From Bufo bufo (taxonomy: Eukaryota > Chordata > Amphibia > Anura > Bufonidae): a stretch of 64,000 nucleotides of DNA. Positions 1-11,042 of this stretch are shown here, piece after piece. Every line of letters starts with the position of its first letter. Position 1 is the stretch's first letter. The translations under genes and the position numbers were made by a program. Where the stretch lies: positions 449,598,722 through 449,662,721 of the forward strand of contig NC_053392.1 in NCBI RefSeq assembly GCF_905171765.1, read 5' to 3'. Under the pieces are notes generated by a model. The model ran no database searches. It was not told where the DNA came from and saw only the letters and a list, made by a program, of their open reading frames with translations.

Positions 1-373
1 TTGGAGGATCCATGATGTGTTCCACAGGTCTTTACTGAAGAAATATGTGAAACCAGTGGAACCATCGCCATTGCCTCCTCCCCCTGTTCTGGTTGATGGA
101 AATTTAGAGTTAGAGATCTCTAGGGTTCTCGACTCAAGAGTTCTTCAGGGTTCCCTTCAGTATCTGGTACACTGGATGGGATACGGCCCTGAGGAGAGGA
201 TGTGGGTTCCGGTTGTGGATGTTAGTGCCAGCCGACTGGTGAGGGCTTTTCACAGATCCCATCTGGATAAAGTTGGGCCGTGGTGTCCGGAGGTCACCCG
301 TAGAAGGGGGGGTACAGTCATGCCCTGCTCAGGTTATGTGCAGAGGTCTGCCAGGTTAGCAGCACGTGTGTAG
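1..373 (+). pseudogene. pol: Ty3/gypsy chromovirus pol, C-terminal chromodomain end (enters from left edge)
   Basis: This is the last part of an LTR-retrotransposon polyprotein, readable in one frame from base 2. It begins at the integrase tail signature (VFHRSLLKKYVKP), followed by a proline-rich linker and a chromodomain with the aromatic core LVHWMGYGPEERMWVP. In chromoviruses this domain follows integrase and is thought to steer integration to marked chromatin. The frame stays open to a stop at 371-373, beyond the polypurine tract, so the last codons lie in the LTR. The rest of pol lies outside the window. The same family appears on the other strand at 61471-64000, where the chromodomain aligns closely. 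No lesion is visible in this part, but it cannot act alone. Confidence 0.9.
302..312 (+). promoter_or_regulatory. Polypurine tract of the gypsy element
   Basis: A purine run (AGAAGGGGGGG) sits just before the LTR start. In LTR retrotransposons this is the plus-strand primer site. A comparable purine run precedes a second gypsy LTR at 12850. Confidence 0.6.
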
Positions 374-840
374 CCTTTTGTTTTTGTTTTGAGTTGAGCT
401 GTATCCGCCTCCCTTAAGGTGCACTGGGTGGGGTCATTGGTTGAGTTTAAATTACGCCCACTCCCAGTGTCCTGTGTGGGTTTAGCTTCTGTCTGGCTCA
501 GAGGAAGAAAAGAAGGATTTGCTGTTCCTGCTCAGTAACAAGATAAGTTGGTTTTGCTTTCTTGTGGTTGTCTGTCTAGGCTGTTTGATAGACGCCTGCC
601 CCCTCCAGGACCTGAGGGAGCAGGCTGCCTCTTTTCCCCTTTCACCATCTTAGGGATTTTAGGGAATATTCAGCCCAGGCACGGGACACGTTTATTCCCA
701 CCTTCAGGGTCTGAACGTGGGCATAAAAGTCTATGGAGAGCTGGTAGGGATTTGTCAGGAGGTGACCTTTTTCCCCAGCTTCTTGCCTAGACACTTGTAT
801 GGTGGTATTCTGTGTATCTTGTATCCTGTCCACCGTGACA
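316..840 (+). repeat. 3' LTR of the gypsy element
   Basis: The region begins just past the polypurine tract and ends with TGACA at 836-840. That end is the inverted complement of a TGTCA start, although the first base here reads A instead of T. The roughly 525-bp length suits a gypsy LTR. Sequence changes after 840, close to a Tc1 insertion at 881. The start is fixed by comparison with the LTR start at 12850 and could be off by a few bases. Confidence 0.65.
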
Positions 841-880
841 GGGAGATTTTTTTAAACTACATATACTAATAAAGAATATA

Positions 881-2424
881 CAGTCAAGTCCATAAATATT
901 GGGACATCAACACAATTCTAACATTTTTGGCTCTATACACCACAACAATGGATTTGAAATGAAACAAACAAGATGTGCTTTAACTACAGACTGTCAGCTT
1001 TAATTCGAGGGTATTTACATCCAAATCAGGTGAATGGTGTAGGAATTACAACAGTTTGCATATGTACCTCCCACTTGTTAAGGAACTAAAAGTAATGGGA
1101 CAGAATAATCATCATAAATCAAACTTTCACTTTTTAATACTTGGTTGCAAATCCATTGCAGTCAATTACAGCCTGAAGTCTGGAACGCATAGACATCACC
1201 AGACACTGGGTTTCATCCCTGGTGATGCTCTGCCAGGCCTCTACTGCAACTGTCTTCAGTTCCTGCTTGTTCTTGGGGCATTTTCCCTTCAGTTTTGTCT
1301 TCAGCAAGTGAAATGCATGCTCAATCGGATTCAGGTCAGGTGATTGACTTGGCCATTGCATAACATTCCACTTCTTTCCCTTAAACTCTTTGGTTGCTTC
1401 TGCAGTATGCTTTGGGTCATTGTCCATCTGCACTGTGAAGCACCGTCCAATGAGTTCTGAAGCATTTTGCTGAATATGAGCAGATAATATTGCCCAAAAC
1501 TCTTCAGAATACATCCTGCTGCTTTTGTCAGCAGTCAAATCATCAATAAATACAAGAGAACCCGTTCCATTGGCAGCCATACATGCCCACGCCATGACAC
1601 TTACCACCATCATGCTTCACTGATGAGGTGGTATGCTTAGGATCATGAGCAGTTCCTTTCCTTCTCCATACTCTTCTCTTCCCATCACTCTGGTACAAGT
1701 TGAACTTGGTCTCATCTGCCCATAGGATTTTGTTCCAGAACTGTGAAGGCTTTTTTAGATGTTGTTTGGCAAACTCTAATCTTGCCTTCATGTTTTTGAG
1801 GCTCACCAATGGTTTACATCTTGTGGTGAACCCTCTGTATTCACTCTGGTTAAGTCTTCTCTTGATTGTTGACTTTGACACACATACACATACCTCCTTG
1901 AGAGTGTTCTTGATCTGGCCAACTGTTGTGAAGGGTGTTTTCTTCACCAGGGAAAGAATTCTTCGGTCATCCACCACAGTTGTTTTTCATGGTCTTCCGG
2001 GTCTTTTGGTGTTGCTGAGCTCACCGGTGCGTTCCTTCTTTTTAAGTCTGTTCCAAAAAGTTGTTTTGGCCACGCCTAATGTTTTTGCTATCTCTATGAT
2101 GGGTTTGTTTTGTTTTGTCTGCCTAATGATGGCTTGCTTCACTAATAGTGGCAGCTCTTTGAATCTCATCTTGAGAGTTGACAGCAACAGATTCCAAATG
2201 CAAATAGCACACTTGAAATGAACTCTGTACCTTTGTAATTAGGATCAAACTGTTGTAATTCCTACACCGTTCACCTGATTTGGATGTAAATACCCTCAAA
2301 TTAAAGCTGACAGTCTGCAGTTAAATCACATCTTGTTCGTTTTATTTCAAAACCATTGTGGTGGTGTATAGAGCTAAAAATTTTTACAATTGTGTTGATG
2401 TCCCAATATTTATGGACCTGACTG
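881..2424 (-). mobile_element. Tc1/mariner transposon with long terminal inverted repeats
   Basis: The ends are complementary (CAGTCAAGTCCATAAATATT on the left, its near complement on the right) and extend inward for about 180-200 bp. A TA dinucleotide flanks each end (879-880 and 2425-2426), as expected for this superfamily. The 1544-bp length fits one transposase gene. The coding strand is minus. It lies about 40 bp downstream of the gypsy LTR. Confidence 0.9.
1134..2187 (-). pseudogene. Tc1-type transposase, broken
   Basis: Cut-and-paste transposase of the DDE type. In order it shows a paired-like helix-turn-helix (IAKTLGVAKTTFWNRLKK), the GRP linker, and catalytic segments WADETKF, VQMDNDPKHTA and SPDLNPIEHAF. 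An in-frame TGA at 1987-1989 follows the GRP motif, replacing an expected basic residue. The frame shifts near 1605-1620, between the DGGK region and SVMAW. The distance from the second Asp to the Glu is 33 residues, one less than the usual 34, which suggests loss of a codon. The product ends at 1134 just before the terminal repeat. It is inactive as read. Confidence 0.9.
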
Positions 2425-2426
2425 TA

Positions 2427-4358
2427 TGCAGCAAATTTTCGACCCACAAATGTAGATGGAATATCTTTAGCATTATCCATCATGAGTGAGTATACCATAG
2501 TAATTTTTATACTGTATTATTTGTACACAGTAAAGTATATTATTTGCTATTAGGCACAGTTCTTTGTATTTAGGCACTGTGTACCATTTGTTTGGATACA
2601 GTTTTACATTAGTTTTACAGTATAATACAGTATATCTTTAGGGTGCTATGTAATCTATTTTGGGAGTTGGTACATTTGTGCTTTATATGGTTTCATCATT
2701 TGAGAACTGTTCCAAAAGCTCTATGTAGGTGTACATTTTGCATTTTACTGAAAAAAATTATGTGAAAGCTATTTCTTTAGTAAAATGTTGTACGGAAAGC
2801 CACAGCAACACTGCATGAATGACTTGCTTTCTTGATGTGGTACACTATTGAACTTCTTCATAGTTAAAATGGTTAGGCCTCCCTCACACAGGTCTTTTGT
2901 GACATATAAAACATATGTAAATTATTTTTTTTTTAAATGCCTTATAAAGTGTTTTTTTTTTTTTTTTTTCTGTTGGTTTTCTGTGAGGTAGCCAAAACCT
3001 CACCCACCTATGGCAGCCAATGACTGCACAAATTTGAAGGTAAATCTCTGTACAGCTTTATCCACTGCCGGTGGGCCTGGTTGGGCGCCACCTTGTGGGA
3101 ACCCATACCCTTTATCTTTTTCTACTTTTCATGAACTTTTAGAGTAATAATCAGAACATCTGAAAAAAAAATACAGGAAGTTCGCAAAGGGTGCTAAAGT
3201 AGAGCCTGTATCTACCTAATCTATTAGGTCATATCTAATCTATCACATTTATCTACCATCAGGAAAAAATTAATTCAAGTCTTCATCTACAGTTTTCTGT
3301 CTATACTGAAATTAATTGTGCGCAATTAACTACTGTAAATTAGAAAACCAAAGAACTCTTACTTTTTTCACTGTCGATCAAAATGTGACTTTACAGGCTG
3401 AGGTGTGTATCCTAGATGTTTCGATGTGGATTACTGGACGTATGCTTTAATTAATTCTATGTTATTTTAAACATTTTTTAAAATATTTTTATATATATAA
3501 TGTATAACAATTGAAATAAACATAATATATATGTATATATACTTGCCTTGTAAAATATAATAGAAATAACATAAAAATCCAATAAAAAACTTTCCGAAAT
3601 AGAACCGTAATCAAATTGAAAAAATATAACTGTGAATCCTAATGTGATATATTGCTGTGAAGGATTACAAAAAACTGAGCGCAGTAGCTTCATTCCAGAT
3701 ACTGCTATCATAAAAGCATCAAATCTGCAGAGACACAAAAAAAATAACAATATTAAACTATCAAATTTAAACACGTGATGTTATACTATAGCAACTCAAA
3801 TGCTTATAGGCAAAACCTGTCTAAGCAACTAAGAAAAAAAGTAAATTTTTAGCATGCCACAGTTGTCTGGAAAGCATGACATTACCAAAAAAAAGCATGG
3901 TCTTTACTCGAAGAAAGTATTTGTTGCAGGTTGTAAACCCTTGGAAGCAGGACCCTCATTCCTAGTGTTGTTAATCTGTAATGTCTGAATTTGTCTATAC
4001 ATGTACCCTCTGCTTTTGTAAAGTGATGTGGATACATTAGCTGTATGCAAATAAAGATTATTAATATTGCTAGAATGCAAGAACTATACAGGAACTATAC
4101 CAAAAACTTTATAATTTAAAGCGTGATATATTTTTTGTCAGGTCTATCAGCAGTACAATTATGGGGAGTCACCTGATTGTAAGTTGATAGGACAGATGGA
4201 ACGTTTAATGATAGAATATATTTTACTTTAAATTTTACAAGAAATTGGGAAGGCGGAATAGTATCATGCTGTTTATTTCATCTAAATAAAAAAACTTCCC
4301 TTATAGTGATACAATGAAGTGGGAATGTCTTTGAGGGGGCACACCTTCTGCACAGATA
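2427..4358. other. Unclassified AT-rich sequence, no gene
   Basis: I see no coding segment or clear element here. It contains a poly-T run near 2950, a short hairpin at about 2984-3003 (TGAGGT...ACCTCA) and AT-rich microsatellite-like tracts near 3490-3545. An open frame at 3478-3774 on minus is low-complexity and hydrophobic and is not believed. Confidence 0.5.
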
Positions 4359-4361
4359 TTA

Positions 4362-4767
4362 GGCTAGTTTCACACTAGCATTTAGGAGCTTTGGCAGGCT
4401 GTTGAAGGGGACAGCCTGCAGAAGCTTTCTGGATCTGGCATTGTCGGAAGCTGCCTGAATGCCTGCTGGTCCCTTTGACTATAATGGGGACCATCAGAGA
4501 ACCAGCCACAACTAGTCAAATATGTTGAGAATTGGTCGGACAAATATCACTGTTTTTGGATTTTGTTTCAATAACTCTAAGTTTTTCAAGCTCTTGAATG
4601 CAATGCCAACAATAGTAAATCATGTCTGATTGACACTAACATACATAGCTATAGGTGTATATATAATGGGGACCGGCGGGCATAAGAAAGCAGCCAGCAA
4701 TGCCAGATCCAGAGAGCTTCAATGGGCTGATCCCTGGGAGCTCTCAAATGTGAGTGTGAAACTAGCC
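4362..4767. mobile_element. Foldback MITE, TTCACAC group
   Basis: Ends are GGCTAGTTTCACACTAGC on the left and the near complement on the right. They are flanked by TTA direct repeats at 4359-4361 and 4768-4770. The arms continue inward (tracts around 4380-4490 and 4670-4760 pair). It has no coding capacity. The 3-bp TTA duplication resembles Harbinger-type target sites, but the superfamily is inferred. Confidence 0.75.
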
Positions 4768-5269
4768 TTAGGATTTTACATTCCAAGGAAATGGAGAAGT
4801 TTCATGTGTGAGGGAAAAAATAAAAGTATTAGGTGTGGATTAAGATGCTGTAATGCAGATTTTATTCACAGACAACACAGAGCATTCAGACATGGTTGCA
4901 GACAAAGCTCCGGTGGAAAGAGCTCTGAGAACAGATGGAGGATCCTACATAAACACTGCAAATTGTTTATTTTAGCTAAAGATGATAGGAGTCTTGGAAG
5001 CCTTACAGTATTTGTTTGTACTTGAAAGAAAATCGAAATACTTTATTTTCTCGTGATATTTGCAATCTTACCAATACACAAAAATAGGCAGCTGTCCAAT
5101 TCAAGTGAATGGATCTCTTCCTGAGAAGAGCTATTACTAAGTTACTGACAAACAATGGCACTTTAGATCTGATAGATGATAGTAGAAATAAGCAAATCAG
5201 TTCTTAACAAACTGGGTTCATTACGAACTTCCCAAAAATTAATTCAAAAGAATAATTCTGTAGAATAGT

Positions 5270-5830
5270 GAAAGGTGGGGGGGGGGGGTTGCAATCTATG
5301 GGTACAATGTGTGTTTTACAATCCAGAAAGTAACGTTTTAACTCTCATTGAAAACACCTAAAATAATAGTCTAAACTTTGGGACACACCATCTCCACAGA
5401 GTTCAAATGTTTATTTTGTTTCACAGAGAGTAGCATTTTTTATAATATAGAGGGTAGTGTTTTAAATTTCTGAGTGAAAACACATGAAGTACTAGGCTGA
5501 AATCTATGACAGGGCACAGACAGATACTTCAAGGGTTTTTTGTTTTGGAAAAATAGCAATACAAGTGTGCAATGCATGTTTCATAATACAGAGGCAACAT
5601 TTTAAATCTGAGTGGAAAAAAAAATAGTAGTCTAAAATCTGTTACCAAGCATCTCCAGACAGTTCAAGTATTGGGATGGGGGAAAGAAATAATCTCATAG
5701 TAGGTTGACAACTTGTGCTTCAAACTAGAGAAAGCATTTTTTCAGTGTCTGCATACTTGAACACATATAACACATTAGGCCCAAATCTGTTAGTGACGCT
5801 AATACTGCATTATTTACAAAGTAAATTGTC
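5270..5830. repeat. Diverged tandem repeat, about four units of 110-140 bp
   Basis: Units repeat a common theme: a GCAAxCT/GTxxTTTxACAAT start, GTAxxxTTTTAAxTCT, GTGAAAACAC, a TAGTCTAAA stretch and a final CAGxxAGTTCAA. They are strongly diverged, with indels, and overlap the 5' part of the degraded hAT. I infer an old expanded subterminal repeat. Confidence 0.45.
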
Positions 5831-6550
5831 AGTAACAGCGTCTTCAGTGTGTTTGTAGAATGGGAAAGACATTTTATTGCTCCTCTTTATCTTTTAGTTC
5901 CAGAAAGCAAACTTGCAAACCATACTTTGTGCGACTGTGTACATTAAGCCACAAAATGTCAAGAATACGGAAATTTTCCAAACAAAAGACCCACTCACTG
6001 TGACTGAGAGGACGATGGCTCACTCCTCCTATCAGTCGCAGAAGGATGACATGAAAGGGACTTCTGAGTCTTACACCTTGTCTTGGAGCCAAGGTTCACA
6101 TCATTCCTCCTGCCCATCCTCCTTGCAGCCCCAGAGAAGCAGTTCAGTGCCATCCTCTCTCTCTCCTATTGGGGTGAATACCCTTTTTTCCTAAGAAGAG
6201 GCAACAAAACCCCATCATGCCCTACAGTAGATAGTTGATGATTTGTGTGAGTGTGAGCAGTTTGCATGGTACCTGTAGCCATGGTATTAGCAGTGTGAAC
6301 AGCAACAGTATCACAGTCTGATAAAAGTGGCATAAAGGGTGAGGACTCCGATAATGATTATGTGTTAGACTGGACCTGGAAGCTGAATCATAATGCTGAG
6401 AAAGAAGAGAAGGTGCATCAGAGAAGGAGGGTGGTGGGATCGGCAGCAATAAAGAACAGAGGCTATGCACATCCTAAAGAACTGCCAGGGCCATATCTGT
6501 TTCTGGAACTGATGATGCCACTGACACTGTGGGTGCATTAGGCACAAAAT

Positions 6551-6883
6551 GTGCCAGAGCTAAGCCAAGCTCAGCTGCAACTAGCTCTGTGCGAGTATCT
6601 CCCATTTGTCACTTTTTCTTCACCCTTCGAGAGTAAAATAAGCCGTGAGCAACCAAACACAAACATAGGCACCACGGCTCTACTGAAGCACATGAAGAGG
6701 CATCACTTCATCCCTTGGGCAAAGAAAGGTGGCAGCCAGCTATCACAACAAGAGTTTTCTCCTTCTCCAGGTCTCCCTTGTGGCAGCCAGATTGCATCCA
6801 ACGCCAGTATAGTGTCTTTCACATTGTCATCTTCACTTTCTGCCATTCCAGCTCAAACTCCTCCTCCTCCGCTCTATCATTAG
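6551..6883 (+). pseudogene. hAT BED zinc-finger fragment
   Basis: The translation carries SKISREQPNTNIGTTALLKHMKRHH, the N-terminal BED-type DNA-binding segment of hAT transposases: a T-x-x-L-x-x-H-M-K-x-H-H pattern at the C-terminal half of the finger. The cysteine half is not recognisable. The same segment is seen at 55380-55460 on minus with about four of five residues shared. The frame then runs into low-information serine/proline-rich sequence. No catalytic core follows, so this is a relic. Confidence 0.6.
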
Positions 6884-7114
6884 TCATCGATAACAGGATG
6901 CGTGGCCAGGAAACAACTTTAAAAGGCCATCAATCCGCTGGTCTAGTGCCCTAGAGCAGGGGTACTGTAAAGTCTGGACATTTATGGACATTTGCCTATT
7001 TCCCCTATGCACAGTTATAAACTTCTTACTTTATTTCACTTGAAAGGGTTAACCTGCACTGTTTAATACTGTTTAACTGCATTTTATATGTATGTTGTGA
7101 TATATACACTGCGT

Positions 7115-7131
7115 GCAGAATTATTAGGCAA
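7115..7131 (+). repeat. Outer left direct repeat (putative transposase site)
   Basis: GCAGAATTATTAGGCAA, one of four near-identical 17-bp sites in the terminal regions. In IR/DR elements such sites bind the paired-like domain of the transposase. Function is inferred from position. Confidence 0.7.
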
Positions 7132-7288
7132 ATGAGTATTTTGACCACATCATCCTCTTTATGCATGTTGTCTTACTCCAAGCTGTATAGGCTCAAAAGC
7201 CTACTACCAATTAAGCATATTAGGTGATGTGCATCTCTGTAATGAGAAAGGGTGTGGTCTAATGACATCAACACCCTATATTAGGTGT

Positions 7289-7305
7289 GCATAATTATTA
7301 GGCAA
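7289..7305 (+). repeat. Inner left direct repeat
   Basis: GCATAATTATTAGGCAA, one mismatch from the outer site, 20 bases before the transposase ATG. Confidence 0.7.
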
Positions 7306-7324
7306 CTTCCTTTTCTTTGGCAAA

Positions 7325-8341
7325 ATGGGTCAAAAGAAGGACTTGACAGGCTCAGAAAAGTCAAAAATAGTGAGATATCTTGCAGAGGGATGCAGCACTC
7401 TTAAAATTGCAAAGCTTCTGAAGCGTGATCATCGAACAATCAAGCGTTTCATTCAAAATAGTCAACAGGGTCGCAAGAAGCGTGTGGAAAAACCAAGGCG
7501 CAAAATAACTGCCCATGAACTGAGAAAAGTCAAGCGTGCAGCTGCCAAGATGCCACTTGCCACCAGTTTGGCCATATTTCAGAGCTGCAACATCACTGGA
7601 GTGCCCAAAAGCACAAGGTGTGCAATACTCAGAGACATGGCCAAGGTAAGAAAGGCTGAAAGACGACCACCACTGAACAAGACACACAAGCTGAAACGTC
7701 AAGACTGGGCCAAGAAATATCTCAAGACTGATTTTTCTAAGGTTTTATGGACTGATGAAATGAGAGTGAGTCTTGATGGGCCAGATGGATGGGCCCGTGG
7801 CTGGATTGGTAAAGGGCAGAGAGCTCCAGTCCGACTCAGACGCCAGCAAGGTGGAGGTGGAGTACTGGTTTGGGCTGGTATAATCAAAGATGAGCTTGTG
7901 GGGCCTTTTCGGGTTGAGGATGGAGTCAAGCTCAACTCCCAGTCCTACTGCCAGTTTCTGGAAGACACCTTCTTCAAGCAGTGGTACAGGAAGAAGTCTG
8001 CATCCTTCAAGAAAAACATGATTTTCATGCAGGACAATGCTCCATCACACGCGTCCAAGTACTCCACAGCGTGGCTGGCAAGAAAGGGTATAAAAGAAGA
8101 AAATCTAATGACATGGCCTCCTTGTTCACCTGATCTGAACCCCATTGAGAACCTGTGGTCCATCATAAAATGTGAGATTTACAAGGAGGGAAAACAGTAC
8201 ACCTCTCTGAACAGTGTCTGGGAGGCTGTGGTTGCTGGTGCACGCAATGTTGATGGTGAACAGATCAAAACACTGACAGAATCCATGGATGGCAGGCTTT
8301 TGAGTGTCCTTGCAAAGAAAGGTGGCTATATTGGTCACTGA
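7325..8341 (+). CDS. Tc1/mariner DD37E transposase, intact open reading frame
   Basis: A 338-residue transposase that would excise and reinsert its element at TA sites. The N-terminal third holds two helix-turn-helix modules (for example STLKIAKLLKRDHRTIKRFI, residues 24-43). A basic stretch at 50-60 (RKKRVEKPRRK) could be a nuclear signal. Catalytic residues are Asp144 in LWTDEMRV, Asp237 in FMQDNAPSH and Glu275 in SPDLNPIENLW. The spacing between the last two is 37 residues, hence DD37E. A GGGGVLVWAG segment lies at 177-186, as is usual in this family. The ATG at 7325 directly follows the inner repeat and gives the expected length of about 340 residues. No stop or frameshift interrupts it, so recent activity or selection is plausible. 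Expression cannot be judged. Confidence 0.93.
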   Translation: MGQKKDLTGSEKSKIVRYLAEGCSTLKIAKLLKRDHRTIKRFIQNSQQGRKKRVEKPRRKITAHELRKVKRAAAKMPLATSLAIFQSCNITGVPKSTRCAILRDMAKVRKAERRPPLNKTHKLKRQDWAKKYLKTDFSKVLWTDEMRVSLDGPDGWARGWIGKGQRAPVRLRRQQGGGGVLVWAGIIKDELVGPFRVEDGVKLNSQSYCQFLEDTFFKQWYRKKSASFKKNMIFMQDNAPSHASKYSTAWLARKGIKEENLMTWPPCSPDLNPIENLWSIIKCEIYKEGKQYTSLNSVWEAVVAGARNVDGEQIKTLTESMDGRLLSVLAKKGGYIGH

Positions 8342-8460
8342 TTTGTTTTTGTTTTGTTTTTGAATGTCAGAAATGTATATTTGTGAATGTTGAGATGTTA
8401 TATTGGTTTCACTGGTAAAAATAAATAATTGAAATGGGTATATATTTGTTTTTTGTGAAG

Positions 8461-8477
8461 TTGCCTAATAATTGTGC
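8461..8477 (-). repeat. Inner right direct repeat
   Basis: Reverse-oriented copy (TTGCCTAATAATTGTGC on +) of the 17-bp site found at 7115 and 7289. Confidence 0.7.
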
Positions 8478-8644
8478 ACAGTAATAGTCACCTGCACACA
8501 CAGATATCCCCCTAAAATAGCTAAAACTAAAAACAAACTAAAAACTACTTCCAAAAATATTCAGCTTTGATATTAATGAGTTTTTTGGGTTCATTGAGAA
8601 CATGGTTGTTGTTCAATAATAAAATTAATCCTCAAAAATACAAC

Positions 8645-8661
8645 TTGCCTAATAATTCTGC
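8645..8661 (-). repeat. Outer right direct repeat
   Basis: TTGCCTAATAATTCTGC on +, the complement of the outer left site, eight bases inside the right end of the element. Confidence 0.7.
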
Positions 8662-8671
8662 ACTCCCTGTA

Positions 8672-9044
8672 TATCCTGTTCATTTGCACTGTATTTGCAA
8701 GGCTCTGTGGAAAAGATTAATGAACATTGAGAGACTGTTAGGAATTTGAATGAGAAGCTGCTAATTTTCCACAGCTGCCACAAAGATTGAAGAAGACCAT
8801 GTTTTGGAGGGAAAAAGCCAGACCCAGGCGGACTCACCTTTGATTGTCTGATTTTAGCTGAGTTGTTATGTCTGGAAACTTGTTTTTGTCTGGAAAAACT
8901 GCTATGTCATTGCCATTGAGCATCATTTAAGCTCTAATGTAAGTCTATGAGAGACGGAAAGTGTTACAATGTATCTGTTTATGCTGAGCTTCTCCATTGC
9001 ACCCCTCCCACTAGAAGGTTTCAGTCTAGCTAGAGGAGGGCATA
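8672..9044. other. Unclassified sequence, no gene
   Basis: No motif, repeat or coding segment was recognised between the DD37E element and the gypsy LTR tip. Confidence 0.4.
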
Positions 9045-9072
9045 TGTCACAAGGGTGTCACGACCTATCGCT
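9045..9072 (+). repeat. Tip of a gypsy LTR
   Basis: These 28 bases match the LTR start at 12850-12877 with one mismatch (TGTCACAAGG versus TGTCACGAGG, then GTGTCACGACC). A purine-rich run precedes it. Similarity stops abruptly at 9073, where Penelope-like or unknown sequence begins. Confidence 0.55.
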
Positions 9073-9427
9073 AATATCCTATTTACATATAGTCGTAACA
9101 GTCTAGATTTCACACTATTTTTTCACTCACTACTAAGTATAAAACTTAACCTTTATTCTGTTTTATTTCTTAGAATCATCCATTAATTATTGAGGTAATA
9201 CTTAAAACGCTCAGTGGGAGACACAGTACATAAATGCTTATATCTGCTGCTTAGTATCTCAGCAGCAGTACGAGGTCTCTCTTTATTAGTTGTGCTGGTA
9301 TTTACGCACACACACTAGCACTACTTGTCTCAAGTTTATTTCCCTTGTGAATACATGTCTAATTTCTGCCTGACTGTGCTCTCGCTGTTTCACTAAAAAC
9401 CACGCTGCCCCCCGACATGTTTCGCCG
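9073..9427 (-). repeat. Penelope-type terminal repeat, left piece
   Basis: On the minus strand, 9427 to about 9405 reads CGGCGAAACATGTCGGG. The sequence resumes at 11142 after a 1.7-kb insertion. Rejoined in register, the two flanks give a CTGA-like box, a short stem and GAAAC, the same architecture as in the Penelope terminal repeats at 35267-35293 and 36162-36187. The outer limit near 9073 is set only by where the LTR tip ends. Confidence 0.4.
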
Positions 9428-9639
9428 TGTTGAGGAACGGTTAAGACGTATGCATATATCCATGCATGCCTGCAAACACGTGCGGGCATGTATGGTATAT
9501 ATGTGCATACATTAACCACAGCATCATGGGACGATGTGCGCAGATGTGCCCAGCATCTGCGCACGTCTGCCCATGGTGATCCCCAGGGGCTCATGGTGGC
9601 CCCTGTGGGAAATATGTGGTCCCTGGAAGCTGTGCCCCC

Positions 9640-9985
9640 TTATAATCCCCCTTATATTAGTATATATATATGTGCCCCCTTATATGTGTCCCCTTATAGT
9701 TAGTATATATTTCCTGTATGACCGTGTCCCTGTATGGCAAGTGGGGACATATGCATGTCCCCTGTATGTGATGCCCCAGATATATGCGAGGGTGTGTGTA
9801 TATATAGATATGTGTGTATGTATTTGCTCACGTGTCTATGTATATACACTTATGTCAGCATGACAGTATGTATGTGGGCTTATTGCTGCCCATTCATACC
9901 CCCGGTTTTGTATGTGTATGTGTTTATAGATGTGCCCCAAGCATCTGTGGATATATATATGTATATATGCAATTCCAACTCTTAT
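9640..9985. repeat. Low-complexity TATATG/CCCCTTATA-rich tract
   Basis: Short alternating tracts (CCCCTTATAT, TGTGTATATA, TATGTGTGTA) fill this part of LTR-like element A. Open frames here are artefacts of the repeat. Confidence 0.5.
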
Positions 9986-10252
9986 CTACAGAGTTGTTTA
10001 GAGAAAAACTTGTGCTGATAGCCTGTAGGATAACAGCTGATTAGCATCTAGTCCCATTTTGTTCAGGCCCCTTACAATCAGACTCTCTGGCATCGTTCGT
10101 GAGAGGGCCTTCTAACCAGAGACATCATAACCTGTTTTCCACACCTCTGCCCCATGGCCATGCCCATTACTCCCAGCATTTTTGGGACTAGGGGGGGGGG
10201 ACTAAGGCACACTATGATGTCACATGCCTGAGGAAGGAGGAGGGGGTTGCTT

Positions 10253-10275
10253 TTGGGCTATAAAACCCCAAACCG
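10253..10275 (+). promoter_or_regulatory. Putative LTR promoter (TATA box)
   Basis: GGGCTATAAAACCCC is a good TATA-box context preceded by TGCTTTT. The matching place in element B (about 24850-24870) reads GGGCTTATATTAGCCC. Shared position in two copies supports a promoter role, which remains an inference. Confidence 0.5.
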
Positions 10276-10908
10276 GACAGAGGTGCCCTCTCTTGCAACA
10301 TGGGAGAGAGCAGCTCCATGATGACCGCCTGGAAAAGGCCTACTATTGCTGGAAGGATTAAGTATATCCCCTGACCCCCGACCGCTATATCTCTCCCCTG
10401 GTTAACCCACACCCCTGGTCCTGTAACCCCTATATTTGTGTTGTATTTGTGGTTCAGTTACACCCCCCTGATGACCCCCACTGTATCTCACCCCTATTAC
10501 TGTATTAGTGTCTGTGGACTACATACACTCCTGTAGTGCCACCGTGTAACCCTTTCCCTACCCTGATTAACCCCTGGTGGTAACCCCTGCTCAAACCCTG
10601 CCACCCCCCCCCCCCCCTCACTGTACACTTGCAGGGTATTTACCCTTGCATTGCTGTACAGTTCTGATATTATCCCCATTGTTAACCCTTTGTGTTTGTG
10701 GTCGGTTTACACCCCTGTAAGGCCACCATTAACCCTCGTCGTACCCCGTAGGGACAGTGAATAGTCAGGTGGGGTGGGCTGTTATTAATATACTTGTATG
10801 TGTGAACTGTATAGTTAGTTGATGGGTGGAATTGGGAATGTGTAGTGTGGTTTAGGATTGTATATTTAGTGCTGTATTGTTAGTATTGCGGGCGAAGTGT
10901 ATTGTTAG

Positions 10909-10920
10909 TAATAAATACTG
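10909..10920 (+). terminator. Putative poly(A) signal of LTR-like element A
   Basis: AATAAATACTGTG lies about 650 bp after the TATA box and is matched in element B by AATAAATACTTTA near 25450. Confidence 0.5.
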
Positions 10921-11042
10921 TGTTACTTGTAACTATCTGTGTAACGTGTAGTTATTGCCGATAGTTAGTTAGTTAGGCGCATGCAGCTAGCGTAGCGATC
11001 AGTGTAAAGCATAGCGAAGGTATTGTTATTATGATATAAAGG

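Larger units (their letters stand above)
5183..6960 (+). mobile_element. Degraded BED-finger hAT element, copy 1
   Basis: The left boundary is a hAT-like terminus (TAGAAATAAGCAAATC). The following bases resemble, in reverse, sequence near 42275-42330. Internal sequence from about 6440 to 6790 aligns by eye with the minus strand at 55300-55620, including the BED-finger segment. The right boundary is not visible; sequence similarity fades near 6900-6960. No target duplication was found, so the limits are approximate. Confidence 0.5.
7107..8669 (+). mobile_element. Complete DD37E Tc1-type transposon
   Basis: The 1563-bp element is flanked by TA on both sides (7105-7106 and 8670-8671). Each terminal region carries two spaced copies of a 17-bp direct repeat (IR/DR layout): 7115-7131 and 7289-7305 on the left, 8461-8477 and 8645-8661 on the right in reverse. 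The core GCATAATTATTAGGCAA varies at one base between copies. The transposase gene sits between the inner repeats and is uninterrupted. This is the most intact element in the window. The TRT family is described with DD37E spacing and is a candidate relative, not verified. Confidence 0.93.

Noticed and set aside
3478..3774. Hydrophobic 98-codon frame on minus, membrane-like
   Set aside because: AT-rich low-complexity sequence gives Phe/Leu/Ile runs by chance; no start context, homologue or neighbour supports it.
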